The position numbers were made by a program, and so were the translations under genes. Below the pieces are notes generated by a model. The model worked only from the letters and a program-made list of their open reading frames with translations, did no database searches and was not told where the DNA came from. Below, piece by piece: positions 33,189 to 41,896 of a DNA stretch of 64,000 nt; the first letter of the stretch is position 1, and every line of letters starts with the position of its first letter. Origin of the DNA: JAPUEK01 sp963815355. GTDB lineage: Bacteria; Pseudomonadota; Alphaproteobacteria; Rhodobacterales; Rhodobacteraceae. Location of the stretch: assembly GCA_963815355.1 (NCBI GenBank), contig CAWFGJ010000011.1, forward strand, positions 62,001-126,000, written 5' to 3'.

Positions 33189-33449
33189 GACGCACCCCTT
33201 TTTCCTTGTCCCTGGACCCATTCGGCCCTCGAAAGCGATCAGGCGGATTTCGCAGGTGCAGCACAAGTTTTCGACCCGACCCCCAAAGCCCATCCGGGCA
33301 GAACGCGGGGAAACGCCGCACAATTAATCGGCACTGATTAAAATATGGGCAGATCGTATAGGCGAATCGGCGCTCGTGCCGCTTCGCATTTCCTGCGGCG
33401 CGGGTTAGATTGTGGCAAAACGAACAGCGAAACAGCGGGTCGGGCAGGC

Positions 33450-35732
33450 ATGGCAGGACTAGGACGGGGCAGAGGGCAAGGCCCTTTGGTGGCAGACAAG
33501 CGTTACAGCGCTGCCAACGCTACGACCAAAAAGACCAGCACTGGCAGGGGCGCACCGCCGCCGCCGCGCAAACCTGCGCCGCGCAAGCGTGCGCCTGCCC
33601 GCAAACGCGGGCTGATCGGCGGTCTGGTGCATTTCATCTGGCGGCTGTTCTGGGGCACGGTCTGGCGCAGTGCCGCCGTGGGTGCCTTGATCCTTGGCAT
33701 CGCGATCTTTTACTTTTACGCGCAGATGCCCGCTCTCAGCGCCCTGTTGGATGGGCGCGCGCGCGGGTCGGTGACCTTTCTTGACCGCAATGACACGGTG
33801 TTCGCGTGGCGGGGTGAGACGTTTGGCGGCCAGATCACGGCGGGCACGGTATCGCCCTACCTGCTGAACGCGGTTGTCGCGACCGAAGACAAACGGTTCT
33901 ACCAGCATTTCGGGATCTCGCCGCGCGGCATCGCCAGCGCGATCCGCATCAACCTGTCCGAAGGGCGCGGACCGCTGGAGGGCAATGGCGGCTCGACCAT
34001 CACGCAGCAGGTGGCAAAGTTGCTGTGCCTTGGCGTGCCCTATGACCCGACGCAGTGGAAATCGGAAACTGCGTATGAGGATGACTGCCGGGGAGGTGGC
34101 GTCTGGCGCAAGGTCAAGGAAATCCCCTACGCGATGGCGATGGAAACGAGATACTCCAAGGCCGACATCCTGACGATCTATTTCAACCGCGCCTATCTGG
34201 GGGCAGGCGCGCGCGGCTTTGAGGCGGCTGCCCAGCGGTATTTCGGCACCTCGGCCAATGATCTGACCCCGGCGCAGGCGGCGATGTTGGCGGGCTTGCT
34301 GAAGGCCCCGTCGAAATACGCACCGACCAACAACCTGAAACGCGCGCAGGACCGCGCGAACGTCATCATCACCTTGATGGAAGAACAGGGCTATCTGACC
34401 AAGGATGAGGCCGACAACGCCCGCGCCCATCCGGCCCAACTGTCCGAAGCGGCGCAGACCAAATCCGGTGGCTTCTTTGCCGATTGGGTGATGGAGGCCG
34501 CGCCCGCGTTCCTGACCTCGGAGACGACCGAAGATGTGGTGATCAAGACCACCTTGGACCAGCGCATGCAGAAGGGGTCTGAAGAGGCCTTGGACTGGGT
34601 GTTCAAGAACAAGCTGAAAGAAGGGTCCAACGCGCAAGCGGCCATAGTGGTGATGAGCGCGGACGGCGCGGTGCGCGCCATGGTTGGCGGGCGCAAGACC
34701 CAAGAGGCCGGGGCCTTTAACCGGGCCACGCAGGCGCTCCGGCAGACCGGGTCGTGCTTCAAGCCCTTTGTCTATGCAGCGGCCTTGGATCTGGGGTGGA
34801 GCCCGTCTGACTTTGTTGAGGACACGCCCCTGACGATCAACATTCCCGGCTCTGGCCCTTGGACGCCCAAGAACTACGACGGCAAGTTCAAGGGGCTGAT
34901 CACATTGACCGAGGCCCTGGAAGAAAGCCGCAACATCCCCGCGGTGCGCGTGTCCGAAGCTGTGGGCCGCGATATGGTGCGGCAGGTGGCGCTGGATTTC
35001 GGCATTGAAAGCGATTTGGCGGCAGGCCCGGCGCTGGCGTTGGGGGCCTCTGAATCGACCCTGATCGAGATGACCGGGGCCTATGCCGGCATTCTGAACG
35101 GCGGCTCTTCGGTGACGCCCTACGGGATGCGCGAGTTGACCCTGAAAGGCGAAGAAGAACCTCTGATGGGCGCAGGCGGCGGCATCGGAGAGCGGGTGAT
35201 CACCGATGAGGCGGCCAAGCTGCTGACCTATATGATGAGCAAGGTCGTCGAAAGCGGCACCGGCACCCGCGCGCGGCTGGACCGTCCGGCGGCGGGCAAG
35301 ACCGGCACTACCTCGGCCGGGCGCGACGCATGGTTCGTGGGATTTACCGCCGATTACGTGGTGGGCGTCTGGATGGGGTATGATGACAACACCCCGCTAA
35401 AGGGTGTGACGGGCGGCGGGTTGCCTGCCGAAATCTGGCATGAGGTGATGGTGCGCGTGAACGAAGGGCTGCCGGTGCACGAGCTGCCGATGATCATCCC
35501 CGAGGCGCGCAATCCCCCGCAGCCGCAATACACCGACCCGGCCTATGATCCTAACGCGCAGATCTATGACCCCAACGCCGATTTTTATGACCCGAATGCC
35601 CCCGTCTATGACCCCAACCAGCCGGGCGTGGATCAGACCTTGGATGAGGCGATGCAGGGCCGCCCGCGGCAACAAACCCGCCGCGACCCCGTGGAAGAGT
35701 TGCTGCGCGAGATTCTGGGCACCGGGAACTAA
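33450..35732 (+). CDS. Class A penicillin-binding protein (PBP1-type)
   Basis: A 760-residue bifunctional peptidoglycan synthase. A basic, proline-rich cytoplasmic tail (~1-65) precedes one membrane helix (~68-92). GT51 domain: catalytic Glu in VVATEDKRFYQHFGI, then GGSTITQQVAKLL, with an unusual ~24-residue insertion holding Cys193 and Cys213. Transpeptidase: SCFK (Ser435, Lys438), SRN in EESRNIPAVR, KTGTT. The C-terminus has four YDPN-x3 repeats (~699-726). Start at ATG 33450 is likely; TTG/GTG alternatives exist from 33345 to 33489. It overlaps the convergent WYL regulator by 4 bases. Confidence 0.9.
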   Translation: MAGLGRGRGQGPLVADKRYSAANATTKKTSTGRGAPPPPRKPAPRKRAPARKRGLIGGLVHFIWRLFWGTVWRSAAVGALILGIAIFYFYAQMPALSALLDGRARGSVTFLDRNDTVFAWRGETFGGQITAGTVSPYLLNAVVATEDKRFYQHFGISPRGIASAIRINLSEGRGPLEGNGGSTITQQVAKLLCLGVPYDPTQWKSETAYEDDCRGGGVWRKVKEIPYAMAMETRYSKADILTIYFNRAYLGAGARGFEAAAQRYFGTSANDLTPAQAAMLAGLLKAPSKYAPTNNLKRAQDRANVIITLMEEQGYLTKDEADNARAHPAQLSEAAQTKSGGFFADWVMEAAPAFLTSETTEDVVIKTTLDQRMQKGSEEALDWVFKNKLKEGSNAQAAIVVMSADGAVRAMVGGRKTQEAGAFNRATQALRQTGSCFKPFVYAAALDLGWSPSDFVEDTPLTINIPGSGPWTPKNYDGKFKGLITLTEALEESRNIPAVRVSEAVGRDMVRQVALDFGIESDLAAGPALALGASESTLIEMTGAYAGILNGGSSVTPYGMRELTLKGEEEPLMGAGGGIGERVITDEAAKLLTYMMSKVVESGTGTRARLDRPAAGKTGTTSAGRDAWFVGFTADYVVGVWMGYDDNTPLKGVTGGGLPAEIWHEVMVRVNEGLPVHELPMIIPEARNPPQPQYTDPAYDPNAQIYDPNADFYDPNAPVYDPNQPGVDQTLDEAMQGRPRQQTRRDPVEELLREILGTGN

Positions 35733-36463
35733 AGGTCAGAGGTTCCGGCGACCGGCGCGGGTGGCCAGACGTTTCGGGGCGGTGCCGCGCGGATCTGCGC
35801 CAGAAAGCTGCGCAGGAGCGGCACGCGGCGCGGGCGGAAGGATTCGGCGCTTAGCGTCACCGCACCCATCTGCAAAAGGTTAAAGCGGCGGAACTCCTGA
35901 CGCAGGCAGCAATAGGCCAGACACATCAGCGTCCGGTCCAGAAACACCACCGACAGCGGCCAGATGCGCCGCTGCGTCACCTTCCCCCCCCTGTCGGTAT
36001 AGTCGATGTCCAAGGCCCGCTCGTCCCAGCAGGCCTCGCGGATCAGACCCAGATGCGCGGGGGCAGGCGCGCGTTTTTCAAAGCGGTAGGTCTGGCTGAC
36101 CGCGTGGATCGCTTGGCGCTGCACCCGTTCGGGCAGGCTGGCGGTGATCTTGGCCATCGCCACCTCGGCCGCTTTGGCAAGCGCGGGATCGCCGGCCAGC
36201 CGCACTTCGGCCAGACCCAGCACCAGCGCCTCTACCTCCAGCCGGGTGAACATCTGCGGCGGCAGGGCGGGGTCTTCGGTCAGGGTGTAGCCAAGCCCGG
36301 CCTCGCCATCGATCAACGCCCCTCCAGCGCGCAACGCGACTATGTCGCGGTAAAGCGTGCGTTCAGACACGCCCATCTCTTCCGCCAGACGGGCGGCGGT
36401 GACGGGCTGCGGCAGCATCCGCAACGCGGTCAGCAGGCGGAACAGGCGATCAGACTTGGCCAT
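35729..36463 (-). CDS. YafY-type transcriptional regulator (HTH-WYL)
   Basis: A 244-residue regulator. N-terminal HTH_11 domain (RLFRLLTALRMLPQPVTAARLAEEMGVSERTLYRDI) and a C-terminal WYL-type effector domain (VTQRRIWPLSVVFLDRTLMCLAYC, with FRRFNLLQM near the end). It is divergent from the GST at 36535 with a 71-bp gap; YafY regulators next to a GST or glyoxalase are common, so the GST is the probable target. Start ATG 36463 chosen by the conserved HTH. Confidence 0.87.
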   Translation of the reverse strand: MAKSDRLFRLLTALRMLPQPVTAARLAEEMGVSERTLYRDIVALRAGGALIDGEAGLGYTLTEDPALPPQMFTRLEVEALVLGLAEVRLAGDPALAKAAEVAMAKITASLPERVQRQAIHAVSQTYRFEKRAPAPAHLGLIREACWDERALDIDYTDRGGKVTQRRIWPLSVVFLDRTLMCLAYCCLRQEFRRFNLLQMGAVTLSAESFRPRRVPLLRSFLAQIRAAPPRNVWPPAPVAGTSDL

Positions 36464-36534
36464 TTGATCCTGACGGTTTCTGGCAGGAGCCTTGCAGCAT
36501 AAAGCCCCTATCGCAAAACACAACGGAGACGAAA

Positions 36535-37146
36535 ATGCTGACGCTGTTCCACGCCCCGAAATCCCGGTCCACCGCCATAGTCACCCTGCTGGAAGAAATG
36601 GGAATACGCGACAAAGTCGCCCTTCGGCTGGTGTCCATTCCCCGGATGGACGGCACGGGCGGGCGCGATCCGGCCAACCCGCATCCCGAGGGCAAGGCCC
36701 CCGCGCTGGTCCATGATGGCCATGTCATCACCGAACGCGGCGCGATCATCCTGTATCTGACAACTCTGTTCCCCTCTGACATGGCGCCAAAGGTCGGCAC
36801 GCCGGCTTGGGGCAGCTATGTGACGTGGCTGTCCTGGTATCAGGGCGTGTTTGAGCCGGTTTTGATCCTTGATTTCGCCCAAGCCAGCCACCCCTCGCTA
36901 ACGGCCACCTTTCGCGGCCACAAAGAGGCCGCTGCGCGCCTCCGCGCGGCGTTGGAAAAGGGGCCGTGGCTGCTGGGCGCGCAGTTCTCGGCGGCGGACC
37001 TGCTGGTGCATGCACCCTATGCGTGGTTCGACGGCATCACGCCCAATGATCCGCTGATCCTTGACTGGGTAGAGCGCTGCAAGGCCCGCCCCGCGCGGCT
37101 AAAGGTGCTGGCCGAAGATGCCGCGGCGATCGTTCAGGGTGCCTGA
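36535..37146 (+). CDS. Glutathione S-transferase family protein
   Basis: A 203-residue GST. Thioredoxin-fold N-terminus (LTLFHAPKSRSTAIVTLLEEMG, NPHPEGKAPALVHDGHVITERGAIILYL with the cis-Pro and the Glu-Arg glutathione site) and an alpha-helical C-domain (LLGAQFSAADLLVHAPYAWF). The catalytic residue is probably the Ser of KSRST. Substrate unknown. It lies under the probable control of the divergent WYL regulator. Confidence 0.87.
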   Translation: MLTLFHAPKSRSTAIVTLLEEMGIRDKVALRLVSIPRMDGTGGRDPANPHPEGKAPALVHDGHVITERGAIILYLTTLFPSDMAPKVGTPAWGSYVTWLSWYQGVFEPVLILDFAQASHPSLTATFRGHKEAAARLRAALEKGPWLLGAQFSAADLLVHAPYAWFDGITPNDPLILDWVERCKARPARLKVLAEDAAAIVQGA

Positions 37147-37157
37147 CCATAACAGCA

Positions 37158-37184
37158 AAAAGGCCGCCCCAGGGGCGGCCTTTT
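37158..37184. terminator. Bidirectional terminator between GST and HU genes
   Basis: AAAAGGCCGCCCC / GGGGCGGCCTTTT, 13 bp arms around a single A, with A's and T's at each end. Genes converge on it from both sides (GST ends 37146, HU ends 37232). Confidence 0.85.
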
Positions 37185-37231
37185 CAACAAAGCGGCGCGC
37201 GCAGGTATCCCTGCCCCGCCAGTGAAAGCGA

Positions 37232-37519
37232 TCACGCGTTCACGGAATCTTTCAACGCCTTGGCGATGGCGAATTTCACCTGTTTGTCGGCACCCTTGGT
37301 GACCATCTCGCCCGTTGCCGGGTTGCGAACCAGACGCTCAGGGCGCGCGCGGCAAACGACTTTGCCCAGACCCGGCAAGGTTACTGCGCCGCCAGCAGCC
37401 ACTTCACGGGCCACAATCTCTGCGATCGCGTCCAGAGCAGCGGAAGCCACTTTCTTGTCAGCGCCCATTGCGTCGGACATTGCAGCCAGAAGTTGGGTCT
37501 TGGTCATCGGTTTGGACAT
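37232..37519 (-). CDS. HU-family DNA-binding protein
   Basis: A 95-residue histone-like protein. It has the alpha-helical N-terminus (KTQLLAAMSDAMGADKKVASAALDAI), the strand GGAVTLPGLGKVVCRARPE, and the DNA-inserting arm with RNPATGEMV. HU bends DNA and organises the nucleoid. Start ATG 37519 (MSKPMTKTQ) has GAGGG about 12 bases upstream; an in-frame ATG at 37534 is less likely. Not IHF-alpha or -beta by arm sequence. Confidence 0.92.
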   Translation of the reverse strand: MSKPMTKTQLLAAMSDAMGADKKVASAALDAIAEIVAREVAAGGAVTLPGLGKVVCRARPERLVRNPATGEMVTKGADKQVKFAIAKALKDSVNA

Positions 37520-37651
37520 TTCTTTATCCCTCATTGCGGCCCCTTCGGTCAGCGGGCCTTGGTCATGCCTTCAAGGCGAATGCAGCGGCTTCCCATGTTT
37601 CAAGGCGGCAAGGCAAGCCCTTTCCGCCTTGTTTTGCTGGATTTCTTGACG

Positions 37652-39130
37652 TTACAGGAATGCCGTTTCCTCAAACGACCGCAACTTGCGGCTGTGGATG
37701 CGCGAGACAGGCATTTCGCGCAGGCGTTCCATGGCCCGCACGCCGATCATCAGGTGCCGGGAAACCTGTGTCTTGTAGAACTCGCTCGCCATGCCCGGCA
37801 GCTTCAATTCGCCGTGCAAAGGCTTGTCGGACACGCACAGAAGCGTGCCGTAAGGCACACGGAACCGAAAGCCATTGGCGGCGATGGTGGCGCTTTCCAT
37901 ATCCAGCGCGATGGCCCGCGACTGGCTGAGCCGGCGCACCGGGCCGGACTGGTCGCGCAGTTCCCAGTTGCGGTTGTCGATGGTCGCCACGGTGCCGGTG
38001 CGCATGATGCGCTTCAGCTCATAGCCTTCCAGCTTGGTCACCTCGGCCACCGCCTCTTGCAGGGCGATCTGGATTTCGGCCAGCGCGGGGATCGGCACCC
38101 AGATCGGCAAGTCATCGTCCAGCACATGGTCTTCGCGCAGATAGGCATGGGCCAGACAGAAATCACCCAGGGACTGCGAGTTGCGCAGCCCCGCGCAATG
38201 GCCGACCATCAGCCAGGCATGCGGCCGCAACACCGCGATATGATCGGTCGCGGTCTTGGCGTTGGACGGGCCGACCCCGATGTTGACCAGCGTGATCCCG
38301 TTGCCATCGGCCCGTTTCAGGTGAAAGGCCGGCATCTGCGGGATCTTGCTGTGCGGCAGGATGACCCCATCCGCCGTGGTGATTTCCTGATTCCCCGTGG
38401 CCACAAAGCTGGTGTAGCCCAGCGCGGGATCGGCCAACGCGGCGCGGGCAAAGGCGTCGAATTCCTCGACATAGAACTGATAGTTGGTGAACAGGACGTG
38501 GTTCTGGAAATGCGACGGATCGGTCGCGGTGTAGTGGCTTAACCGCGCAAGGCTGTAATCGACGCGCTGCGCCGTAAAGGGCGCCAGCGGGGCCGAGCCG
38601 TCGTCATTATGCGTCCGGGTGCCGTTGACGATATCATCGTTGGTGGTGGCAAGGTCTGGCACGTCGAACACATCGCGCAGCGAGAATTCCAGCACCCCTT
38701 CTTGCGGCACCGACACGGCGGGATTCCCGGCGACGGCAAAATGCACCGGCATCGGCGTATCCGACAGACCGATCTGCACCGGGACGCCATGGTTTTCCAA
38801 CAGCAGGCCGATCTGTTGGGTCAGATAGGCGCGGAACAACTCGGGTTGGGTGACGGTGGTCGCATAGGTGCCGGGGCCAGCCACATGGCCAAAGGACAGG
38901 CGGCTGTCGACATTGACGTGGCTGGTCACGGTCAGGCGAATCTCGGGGTAGAAGGCCCGCACCCGCGCGCGGGGTCTGCGGCCTGTCACGGCATCCGAGA
39001 AATGCTGGGCGAGAAAGCCCGTCGCCTCGGCGTAAAGCTGCTCCAACCGGGTCACGGCAGCGGCGGCATCGGTGAATGCCTCGGGCGCGCGGGGGGCCGG
39101 GGTCAGGATCAGGGAAAATTCGTCTTGCAT
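37652..39130 (-). CDS. amn: AMP nucleosidase
   Basis: A 492-residue enzyme splitting AMP into adenine and ribose 5-phosphate. The N-terminal AMP-nucleosidase-specific domain is followed by a nucleoside-phosphorylase fold: GITLVNIGVGPSNAKTATDHIAVLRPHAWLMVGHCAGLR, and the catalytic stretch AIALDMESATIAANGFRFRVPYGTLLCVSDKPLHGE with the DMES motif. Length matches E. coli Amn (484). Start ATG 39130 (MQDEFSLI). It adjusts the adenylate pool. Confidence 0.94.
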   Translation of the reverse strand: MQDEFSLILTPAPRAPEAFTDAAAAVTRLEQLYAEATGFLAQHFSDAVTGRRPRARVRAFYPEIRLTVTSHVNVDSRLSFGHVAGPGTYATTVTQPELFRAYLTQQIGLLLENHGVPVQIGLSDTPMPVHFAVAGNPAVSVPQEGVLEFSLRDVFDVPDLATTNDDIVNGTRTHNDDGSAPLAPFTAQRVDYSLARLSHYTATDPSHFQNHVLFTNYQFYVEEFDAFARAALADPALGYTSFVATGNQEITTADGVILPHSKIPQMPAFHLKRADGNGITLVNIGVGPSNAKTATDHIAVLRPHAWLMVGHCAGLRNSQSLGDFCLAHAYLREDHVLDDDLPIWVPIPALAEIQIALQEAVAEVTKLEGYELKRIMRTGTVATIDNRNWELRDQSGPVRRLSQSRAIALDMESATIAANGFRFRVPYGTLLCVSDKPLHGELKLPGMASEFYKTQVSRHLMIGVRAMERLREMPVSRIHSRKLRSFEETAFL

Positions 39131-39272
39131 CAGAAGCCTTCCGTTTGATCGATCATGTAAACCGGAACCACCCCTGCGGCGCAAGTGACGTGTTCATGAC
39201 GGCGGTCTCAGGCGGCGCCGGGCGGGATGCCCACCCTTGCCCCCGGCGCAGCGGGCGCGGATAGTGGCACGC

Positions 39273-40124
39273 ATGAACACATTGCTTTGCCTTGGCCACG
39301 GCTATACGGCCGCCACCCTGTCCCGCCATCTGATCCCGCAAGGATGGCGGGTAATCGGCACCCTGCGCGACGCCACCAACGCCCCAGCCCTGCGCGCGGC
39401 CGGGGTAGAACCGTTGGTGCTGGGGGCCGATCCCGCCACGCCACTTGCCGCGGCAGTGGCGGCGGCGAGCCATATCCTTGCCTCTGCCGCGCCGGGTGCC
39501 AATGGTGATCCGTTCCTGCAGGCCGCGCTTCCCGTGATCCGGGGCGCGGCTGCGGCTTGGGTTGGCTATCTGTCCACCACGGCAGTTTACGGCGACCATC
39601 AGGGGGATTGGGTGGATGAAGACACGCCCCTGAACCCCGGCTCGGCGCGGGCGGTGCAGCGGGTGTTGGCCGAGCGGCAATGGCTTGCCACCGGCCTGCC
39701 CGTCCATGTGTTCCGGCTGGCCGGGATCTATGGCCCCGGTCGCGGCCCGTTCGAAAAGGTGCGCGACGGGTCCGCGCGGCGGATCATAAAACCCGGTCAG
39801 GTCTTTTCGCGCATCCATGTCGAGGATATTGCCCGCTGCCTGATCGCCTCTATCGCGCGGCCCGCGCCGGGGACGGTCTATAACGTCTGCGATGACGACC
39901 CCGCGCCGGGGGAAGACGTGTTGTCCTATGCCGCGCATCTGCTGGGCCTGCCAGAGCCGCCCGCCGTGCCCTATGAGCAGGCCGAAATGACGCCGATGGC
40001 CCGCAGCTTTTACGCCGAATCGCGCCGCGTGCGGAACGACCGGATCAAGGCGCTGGCCGGGCCGATGCTGTATCCCAGCTACCGCGAAGGGTTGGATGCG
40101 CTGAAGGCGGCCAGCGGCGGCTAG
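39273..40124 (+). CDS. NAD(P)-dependent epimerase/dehydratase (YeeZ-like SDR)
   Basis: A 283-residue extended short-chain dehydrogenase-like protein. The nucleotide-binding motif is atypical (LLCLGHGYTAATLSRHL, GxGxxA-type). The active-site YxxxK is not clear: VGYLSTTAVYGDHQGDWVDE is followed by RAVQRVLAE. FRLAGIYGPGRGPFEKVRDG and VFSRIHVEDIARCLIASI are typical of the YeeZ subgroup. Role unknown. Divergent from amn; ends 4 bases into the convergent BNR gene. Confidence 0.82.
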   Translation: MNTLLCLGHGYTAATLSRHLIPQGWRVIGTLRDATNAPALRAAGVEPLVLGADPATPLAAAVAAASHILASAAPGANGDPFLQAALPVIRGAAAAWVGYLSTTAVYGDHQGDWVDEDTPLNPGSARAVQRVLAERQWLATGLPVHVFRLAGIYGPGRGPFEKVRDGSARRIIKPGQVFSRIHVEDIARCLIASIARPAPGTVYNVCDDDPAPGEDVLSYAAHLLGLPEPPAVPYEQAEMTPMARSFYAESRRVRNDRIKALAGPMLYPSYREGLDALKAASGG

Positions 40125-41182
40125 CGCTCCATCACCTCCACCGACAGGACGGTGGGCAGGTGGCGGGCGATCTCGCGCCAGCTGTCGCCCTCATCCGTGC
40201 TGGCAAAGACCGAGCCGGAGTTGGTGCCAAAATACACCCCGACCGAGGGCTGCCGGTCCACCGCCATGCCTTGGCGCAATACGGTAAAGAAGCAATCCTT
40301 GGTGGGCAGGCCAGTGTCGCAGCGCTGCCAGCTATCGCCGCCATCACTTGACCGCCAGACCGCCGCCGAGGCATCGGGCGGAAAGCGGCCAAGGCTGTCG
40401 CCGTTCAGCGGAAACACCCACAGCCGTTGGGGGTCGCGCGGATGCACGGAAATGGGAAAGCCAAAGGTCGACGGCAGACCGTCCGAGATTTCCTCCCACG
40501 TCCGGCCCGCATCCGCACTGCGATACACGCCGTGATGGTTCTGCTGATACATCCGCCCATCACCGCCCGGTGCCAGCACGATGTTATGCACGCAGATGCC
40601 AACCTTGCCGTGATCGTGCCCATGGTCATGCGTCGCATGGTCGTGGTTGGAACGGCGGTTGCGGATTTCCCATGACTTGCCGCCATCCTCGCTGGCGAAT
40701 GCGCCAACGGCCGAGATCCCGATCCACAGGTTTTCGGGCCGTGCGGGGTCGGACACGATGGAATGCAGCACCAGCCCAGCCGCGCCGGGATTCCAATCCT
40801 CACGCCCCGGAAAATCGGCCAGCGCGGGAAGCTGCTGCCATGTCTCCCCGCGATCGGTGCTTTGGAATATCTGCGCGGGTTTGGAGCCGGCATAGAGTGT
40901 ATCGCCTGCCCGGCCCAGCGACCAAACTGTCTCTATTCCCGCCAAATTGTCTTTCGACAGGGTCCAGTTTTGCCCGCCATCGACGGATCGCCAGATGCCC
41001 GGCCCATGCCAGTTGCTGCCCCCCGCGGCCCAAAGCGCGCCCGTCGCGGGATCGCCAAGGACATGGTTGATGGGCCAGCCATCACAGAACGGCCCCCGGA
41101 TCTGCCATTCCCGACGGTCGGCGTCAGAGTCGAGCAGGAATGCCCCTTTGGTGGTCCCAAGCAGAACAGTGATCGCGGCCAT
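40121..41182 (-). CDS. BNR/sialidase-like beta-propeller protein with His-rich loop
   Basis: A 353-residue protein without signal peptide. BNR-type Asp boxes recur: SVDGGQNWT, STDRGETWQ, SEDGGKSWE, SADAGRTWE, SSDGGDSWQ, STDEGDSWR, giving a six- or seven-bladed propeller of the exo-alpha-sialidase/Ycf48-like kind. Residues ~179-192 are a histidine-rich loop (NHDHATHDHGHDHG), a likely metal-binding insert. Real sialidase activity is doubtful because the Arg triad is not evident. It is divergent from the XRE-cupin regulator. Confidence 0.78.
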   Translation of the reverse strand: MAAITVLLGTTKGAFLLDSDADRREWQIRGPFCDGWPINHVLGDPATGALWAAGGSNWHGPGIWRSVDGGQNWTLSKDNLAGIETVWSLGRAGDTLYAGSKPAQIFQSTDRGETWQQLPALADFPGREDWNPGAAGLVLHSIVSDPARPENLWIGISAVGAFASEDGGKSWEIRNRRSNHDHATHDHGHDHGKVGICVHNIVLAPGGDGRMYQQNHHGVYRSADAGRTWEEISDGLPSTFGFPISVHPRDPQRLWVFPLNGDSLGRFPPDASAAVWRSSDGGDSWQRCDTGLPTKDCFFTVLRQGMAVDRQPSVGVYFGTNSGSVFASTDEGDSWREIARHLPTVLSVEVMER

Positions 41183-41263
41183 GGTGTCCCTCCTCGGTTG
41201 CCATAGATCAGGCGGATTTTGTCGCAGGATAACATGGGAGCGAAATTGGCTAAGCAGATTCTT

Positions 41264-41279
41264 CTTGCAAATATGCAAG
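41264..41279. promoter_or_regulatory. CTTGCA-AATA-TGCAAG palindrome, candidate XRE operator
   Basis: A perfect 6-bp inverted repeat with 4-base spacer, 20 bases before the XRE-cupin start and 81 bases before the divergent BNR gene. TTGCA-N4-TGCAA is a pattern often bound by short XRE-cupin regulators, so autoregulation and control of both flanking units is plausible. Confidence 0.5.
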
Positions 41280-41299
41280 CCTCTTGCCATTTTGCCGGG

Positions 41300-41896
41300 A
41301 TGTCAGACCCGATCGGCCCCAAAATTCGCGCTCTGCGCCTTGAACAGCGCCTGTCGCTGGCAGAGCTTGCCAGCGCCACCGGTGTGTCCGAGGCCACCAT
41401 GTCGCGGATTGAAACCGGGCACTCCGCCGTCTCGGCCCCGCACCTCTACGCGCTGGCCCGCAGGCTGGGCACTGATATCGGGCAGTTCTTTTCGGATGGC
41501 ACGGCCACCCTGCGCCAAGGCGCGCGCTCTGTCACGCGGGCGGGGGAAGGGGCGGCCTTTACCACGGCCCGCTTGTCGGCCCGGCTGCTGAACGGTGATT
41601 TGCGCCACAAGGCCATGCATTCCTTCGTCAACCGCACCAGCGCCACCCAGTTGCAAGACGTGGGCGGGCTGCTGGCACATGAGGGCGAAGAACACCTGTT
41701 CGTGCTGCGGGGCCCCTTGATCCTATGCACCGACGGATATGAGCCTTTGCGGCTCGACACGGGCGATAGTGTCTATTTTGACGCCGCCCAGCCCCATGCC
41801 TATCTGACCCTTCCGGGCCAGGAGGCCGAGTTTTTGGTGACCTCTTCCACCGATGCCCCCCACCCCTTGACCAAGGATGCCCCCGATGCCGAATGA
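41300..41896 (+). CDS. XRE-family regulator with C-terminal cupin domain
   Basis: A 198-residue regulator: an N-terminal HTH_3 domain (GPKIRALRLEQRLSLAELASATGVSEATMSRIETG) and a cupin sensor (LAHEGEEHLFVLRGPLILCTDGYEPLRLDTGDSVYFDAAQPHAYL) with the G-x-E-H and H metal-type positions. Such proteins sense small ligands and repress neighbouring catabolic genes. Start ATG 41300 is set by the HTH. The 3' end overlaps the cupin/VOC enzyme gene, so the two are translationally linked. Confidence 0.88.
   Translation: MSDPIGPKIRALRLEQRLSLAELASATGVSEATMSRIETGHSAVSAPHLYALARRLGTDIGQFFSDGTATLRQGARSVTRAGEGAAFTTARLSARLLNGDLRHKAMHSFVNRTSATQLQDVGGLLAHEGEEHLFVLRGPLILCTDGYEPLRLDTGDSVYFDAAQPHAYLTLPGQEAEFLVTSSTDAPHPLTKDAPDAE

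Noticed and set aside
33189..33449. NtrC or sigma-54 sites upstream of glnK
   Set aside because: I looked for TGGCAC-N5-TTGC and TGCAC-N-GTGCA patterns; only loose matches (e.g. GCAC repeats near 33318-33334) are present.
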